From: Candidatus Competibacteraceae bacterium
GTDB taxonomy: Bacteria > Pseudomonadota > Gammaproteobacteria > Competibacterales > Competibacteraceae
NCBI GenBank assembly: GCA_016699715.1
Contig: CP065007.1
Coordinates: forward strand, 1,178,001 to 1,242,000
Length of the DNA: 64,000 bases
Reading direction: 5' to 3'
This document shows positions 60,659 to 64,000 of the stretch, piece by piece. Within the stretch, counting starts at the first letter, position 1, and each line of letters opens with the position of its first letter. The notes beneath the pieces were generated by a model. It was not told where the DNA came from and searched no databases. It saw only the letters and a list, made by a program, of their open reading frames with translations. Both the position numbers and the translations under genes were made by a program.

Positions 60659-61839
60659 TCCAGTCTCCGGTAAATTTTGACTAGAACGGAGTGCTCGTCG
60701 AATTCAAATTGTGCGGGTGGATTGCCGTTGGCTTTAAGCAGTGATTGTGCCCGTTGCACGCCGTAACCGAAGCGGTTGACAAACCCCAGTGTTTTCATGG
60801 CTTCCGCAATGATAGGATTGCGATAGCTGTTGCGTGTAGGAAAATTTTCGCGAGTGGCTTCTCCATAAAGACCGCCAGGACTCATGATTTCGATATGATC
60901 GTCGAACACGTAAAAGCGGATAGATGTATTGCTATCGTAATTACGGTGCATGACCGCATTCATCAATAGCTCGCGCAGTGCCCATTCAGGATAATCGGGG
61001 AGTAGTTTTTCCCGAAATCCAGCAGCCGGTCTGAGGCTGGTTTGAATCAGCGCCTTGATCCGAAGCTCCAATTCACGCAGCACGGATTGTAAGTCACCCG
61101 ATATTTCCGCTTGATCTTCGGGGACATCAGTCAGATCGATGTTTGGCAATTTCAGGTATTGGACGTAGGTGCCAGGTAGAAAGTAACGGGGGTTTTTACC
61201 AAATAGCAGGATGCCGGCATGAGTTGGGCAATTTCGCTCTGGGTTGAAGAAATGCAGCGAGCCAAGTTGTTGCTCGATTGATCGTTGATTGGCGGCAATG
61301 GTTTCCGAATCAATCGCTTCATGGCGATAAGCTTCGAATTGTCCCAGTGCTAAATCTTCAATAGTGCTTTCCGGGCACGGACGGGCGTCGAAAGAGCGCG
61401 CCAGCGCGACACGCCGCTCGGTCAGAATGCGTTCTTCTTGTTCGTTGGCAATACCTTTACGTGGTCCAATTCGAATCCACACCCGCCCCTTATAGCGAAC
61501 GGGCGGTAGATCGGACGGCAAAACCTCTACCACCGCCACATCACCATCGGCGAAGGTGAAAGGGGTGACGTTCATCACCGGCTGTGGCAGTACGTTGCCG
61601 TCGGAACGGATGGCACCAAGATTTTTCAGTAGCTCGTCGGTGACTTTAAGCCCAGAGCGCTGACCGTCATCTCTTACGCCAATCAACAGATAACCCGGTT
61701 GACGATGGCCGGGTAGATCATTGGCGAAAGCACAGATGGCTTCACCAAATTTATCGGTATCCTTCGTCGAACTGGTTCGCTCGACATGATCCAGTTCGAG
61801 ATCGGAAAGCAGAACGGAAAGCTGATCGTGCGTCAGCAT
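60655..61839 (-). CDS. Schlafen-AlbA_2 domain ATP-binding protein
   Basis: The 394-residue protein has an N-terminal AlbA_2 (Schlafen) domain: VERTSSTKDTDKFGEAICAFANDLPGH, GYLLIGVRDDGQRSGLKV, ADGDVAVVEVLPSDLPPVRYKGRVWIRIG. The C-terminal half resembles the ATP-dependent helicase-like HATPase module (LRELLMNAVMHRNYDSNTSIRFYVFDDHIEIMSPGGLYG, with N-box and G1-like motifs) found behind AlbA_2. Such proteins are thought to bind nucleic acid and sense ATP, with roles in transcription control or phage defence. Paired with the ParA-like ATPase. Confidence 0.85.
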   Translation of the reverse strand: MLTHDQLSVLLSDLELDHVERTSSTKDTDKFGEAICAFANDLPGHRQPGYLLIGVRDDGQRSGLKVTDELLKNLGAIRSDGNVLPQPVMNVTPFTFADGDVAVVEVLPSDLPPVRYKGRVWIRIGPRKGIANEQEERILTERRVALARSFDARPCPESTIEDLALGQFEAYRHEAIDSETIAANQRSIEQQLGSLHFFNPERNCPTHAGILLFGKNPRYFLPGTYVQYLKLPNIDLTDVPEDQAEISGDLQSVLRELELRIKALIQTSLRPAAGFREKLLPDYPEWALRELLMNAVMHRNYDSNTSIRFYVFDDHIEIMSPGGLYGEATRENFPTRNSYRNPIIAEAMKTLGFVNRFGYGVQRAQSLLKANGNPPAQFEFDEHSVLVKIYRRLE

Positions 61840-61867
61840 GGGGATCGAAATCTCCGCTTCATCTTCA

Positions 61868-63271
<1,404 letters not shown>

Positions 63272-63379
63272 GGTCGTCAACAGTTGTCGCCGTGGGAAAA
63301 AAGAAGGTAAGGTTACTTATCCATCATGGGTCAGACTTCGTTCAACCGCATTCTATCACCGGTGAAACTCCGTGCAGCC

Positions 63380-64000
63380 ATGAGCAAAACTTCACTCGAC
63401 AAGAGCAAGATCAAAATTCTGTTGCTGGAAGGCATCCATTCCAGCGCCGTCGAGGCGTTCCAGGCGGACGGCTATAGCAATATCGAAATCCATCCGAAAG
63501 CGCTGTCCGAACCGCAGTTGCTGGAATCGATCAGCGACGCCTATTTCGTCGGCATCCGTTCGGCCACTGAGTTAAGCGCCAGCGTCATCGAGCGTGCCCC
63601 CCGCCTGATCGGCGTCGGCTGTTTTTGCATCGGCACTAATCAGGTGAGTCTCGATACCGCCCAGGAACGCGGCATCCCGGTGTTCAACGCCCCGTTTTCC
63701 AATACCCGCAGCGTGGCCGAGCTGGTGTTGGCGGAAATCATCCTGTTGCTGCGCGGTACTCCCCAGCGCAACGCCATGGCGCATCGCGGTGGCTGGATCA
63801 AGACCGCCACCGGTTCCCACGAGGTGCGCGGTAAGTGTCTGGGCATTGTCGGCTACGGCCACATTGGTATCCAGGTTGGGTTGTTGGCCGAAGCGCTGGG
63901 CATGCGGGTGGTGTTCCATGACATCGAGACCAAGCTGGCGCTGGGCAACGCCCAAGCGCTGCCCTCGCTGAACGCGCTGCTGGAACTCGCCGATGTCGTG
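63380..64000 (+). CDS. serA: D-3-phosphoglycerate dehydrogenase, 5' part
   Basis: The frame runs off the window after 207 codons. It begins MSKTSLDKSKIKILLLEGIHSSAVEAF and shows IRSATELSASVIERAPRLIGVGCFCIGTNQVSLDTAQERGIPVFNAPFSNTRSVAELVLAE and the NAD-binding GIVGYGHIGIQVG, closely like E. coli SerA. It makes 3-phosphohydroxypyruvate, the first step of serine synthesis. ATG 63380 fits the family start; an in-frame ATG at 63326 would add 18 residues. Confidence 0.95.
   Translation, partial: MSKTSLDKSKIKILLLEGIHSSAVEAFQADGYSNIEIHPKALSEPQLLESISDAYFVGIRSATELSASVIERAPRLIGVGCFCIGTNQVSLDTAQERGIPVFNAPFSNTRSVAELVLAEIILLLRGTPQRNAMAHRGGWIKTATGSHEVRGKCLGIVGYGHIGIQVGLLAEALGMRVVFHDIETKLALGNAQALPSLNALLELADVV

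Overview
The window looks like chromosomal DNA of a GC-rich gammaproteobacterium. The rpsF-priB-rpsR-(DUF2232)-rplI-dnaB-alr-radA order, the aat/bpt pair, the cobalamin lower-loop genes and the serA/FAD-oxidase pair all fit that group. The pyrophosphate-type phosphofructokinase, paired NosL proteins and the repeat families would suit a Competibacter- or Chromatiales-like organism, but that placement is inference. No rRNA, tRNA or CRISPR array was seen.

Layout. 1-5.1 kb: 3' part of a divergent EF-G-like GTPase, a frameshifted IS66-type transposase, and a DUF4157 metallopeptidase-like protein with a glycine/alanine-rich hydrophobic tail. 5.1-12.0 kb: a lipoprotein-like protein, a MITE-like repeat, a tiny secreted protein, and a leftward set of two NosL-family proteins, a TlpA-type thioredoxin, a polytopic membrane protein and a MacB/LolD-type ABC ATPase with FtsX-like permease. 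A DUF1902/HicA toxin-antitoxin pair sits inside this set. 12.1-18.7 kb: the S6/PriB/S18/L9/DnaB/Alr/RadA housekeeping block. 18.8-21.9 kb: an AT-rich insert with an ExeA-like ATPase and an orphan TAXI receptor. 22.0-29.1 kb: bpt, aat, a FemAB-like acyltransferase, ftsK and pfp. 29.3-33.7 kb: an RND efflux pump and its adaptor. 33.8-36.7 kb: cobU-cobT-cobC-cobS.

36.9-45.6 kb is the most unusual accessory region. A full sigma-70 factor with N-terminal ankyrin repeats is translationally coupled to a paraMORC-type GHKL ATPase. Next come an apparent N-terminal stub of a Z1-domain protein, an AT-rich PLD-nuclease/SF2-helicase gene, and a convergent DNA cytosine-5 methyltransferase that has lost its C-terminal motifs. 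I read this as a restriction/defence cassette whose middle was replaced by the helicase gene, with a dedicated sigma factor attached.

46.4-54.2 kb: a NamZ-like DUF1343 protein, a GGDEF protein, an esterase and the aapJQMP amino-acid ABC transporter. 54.7-59.6 kb: a tightly overlapping five-gene operon (CgeB-like glycosyltransferase, PRTase-TRSP protein, HAD phosphatase, StiP-type PRTase-PELOTA protein, CitE-like lyase). It matches the nucleoside-like-metabolite module known from tellurium-resistance (Ter) stress loci, but no ter genes or ATP-grasp enzyme are in view. 59.7-61.8 kb: a ParA-like ATPase overlapping a Schlafen/AlbA_2 ATP-binding protein. 61.9-64.0 kb: a D-2-hydroxyglutarate/lactate-type FAD dehydrogenase divergent from serA, which runs off the window.
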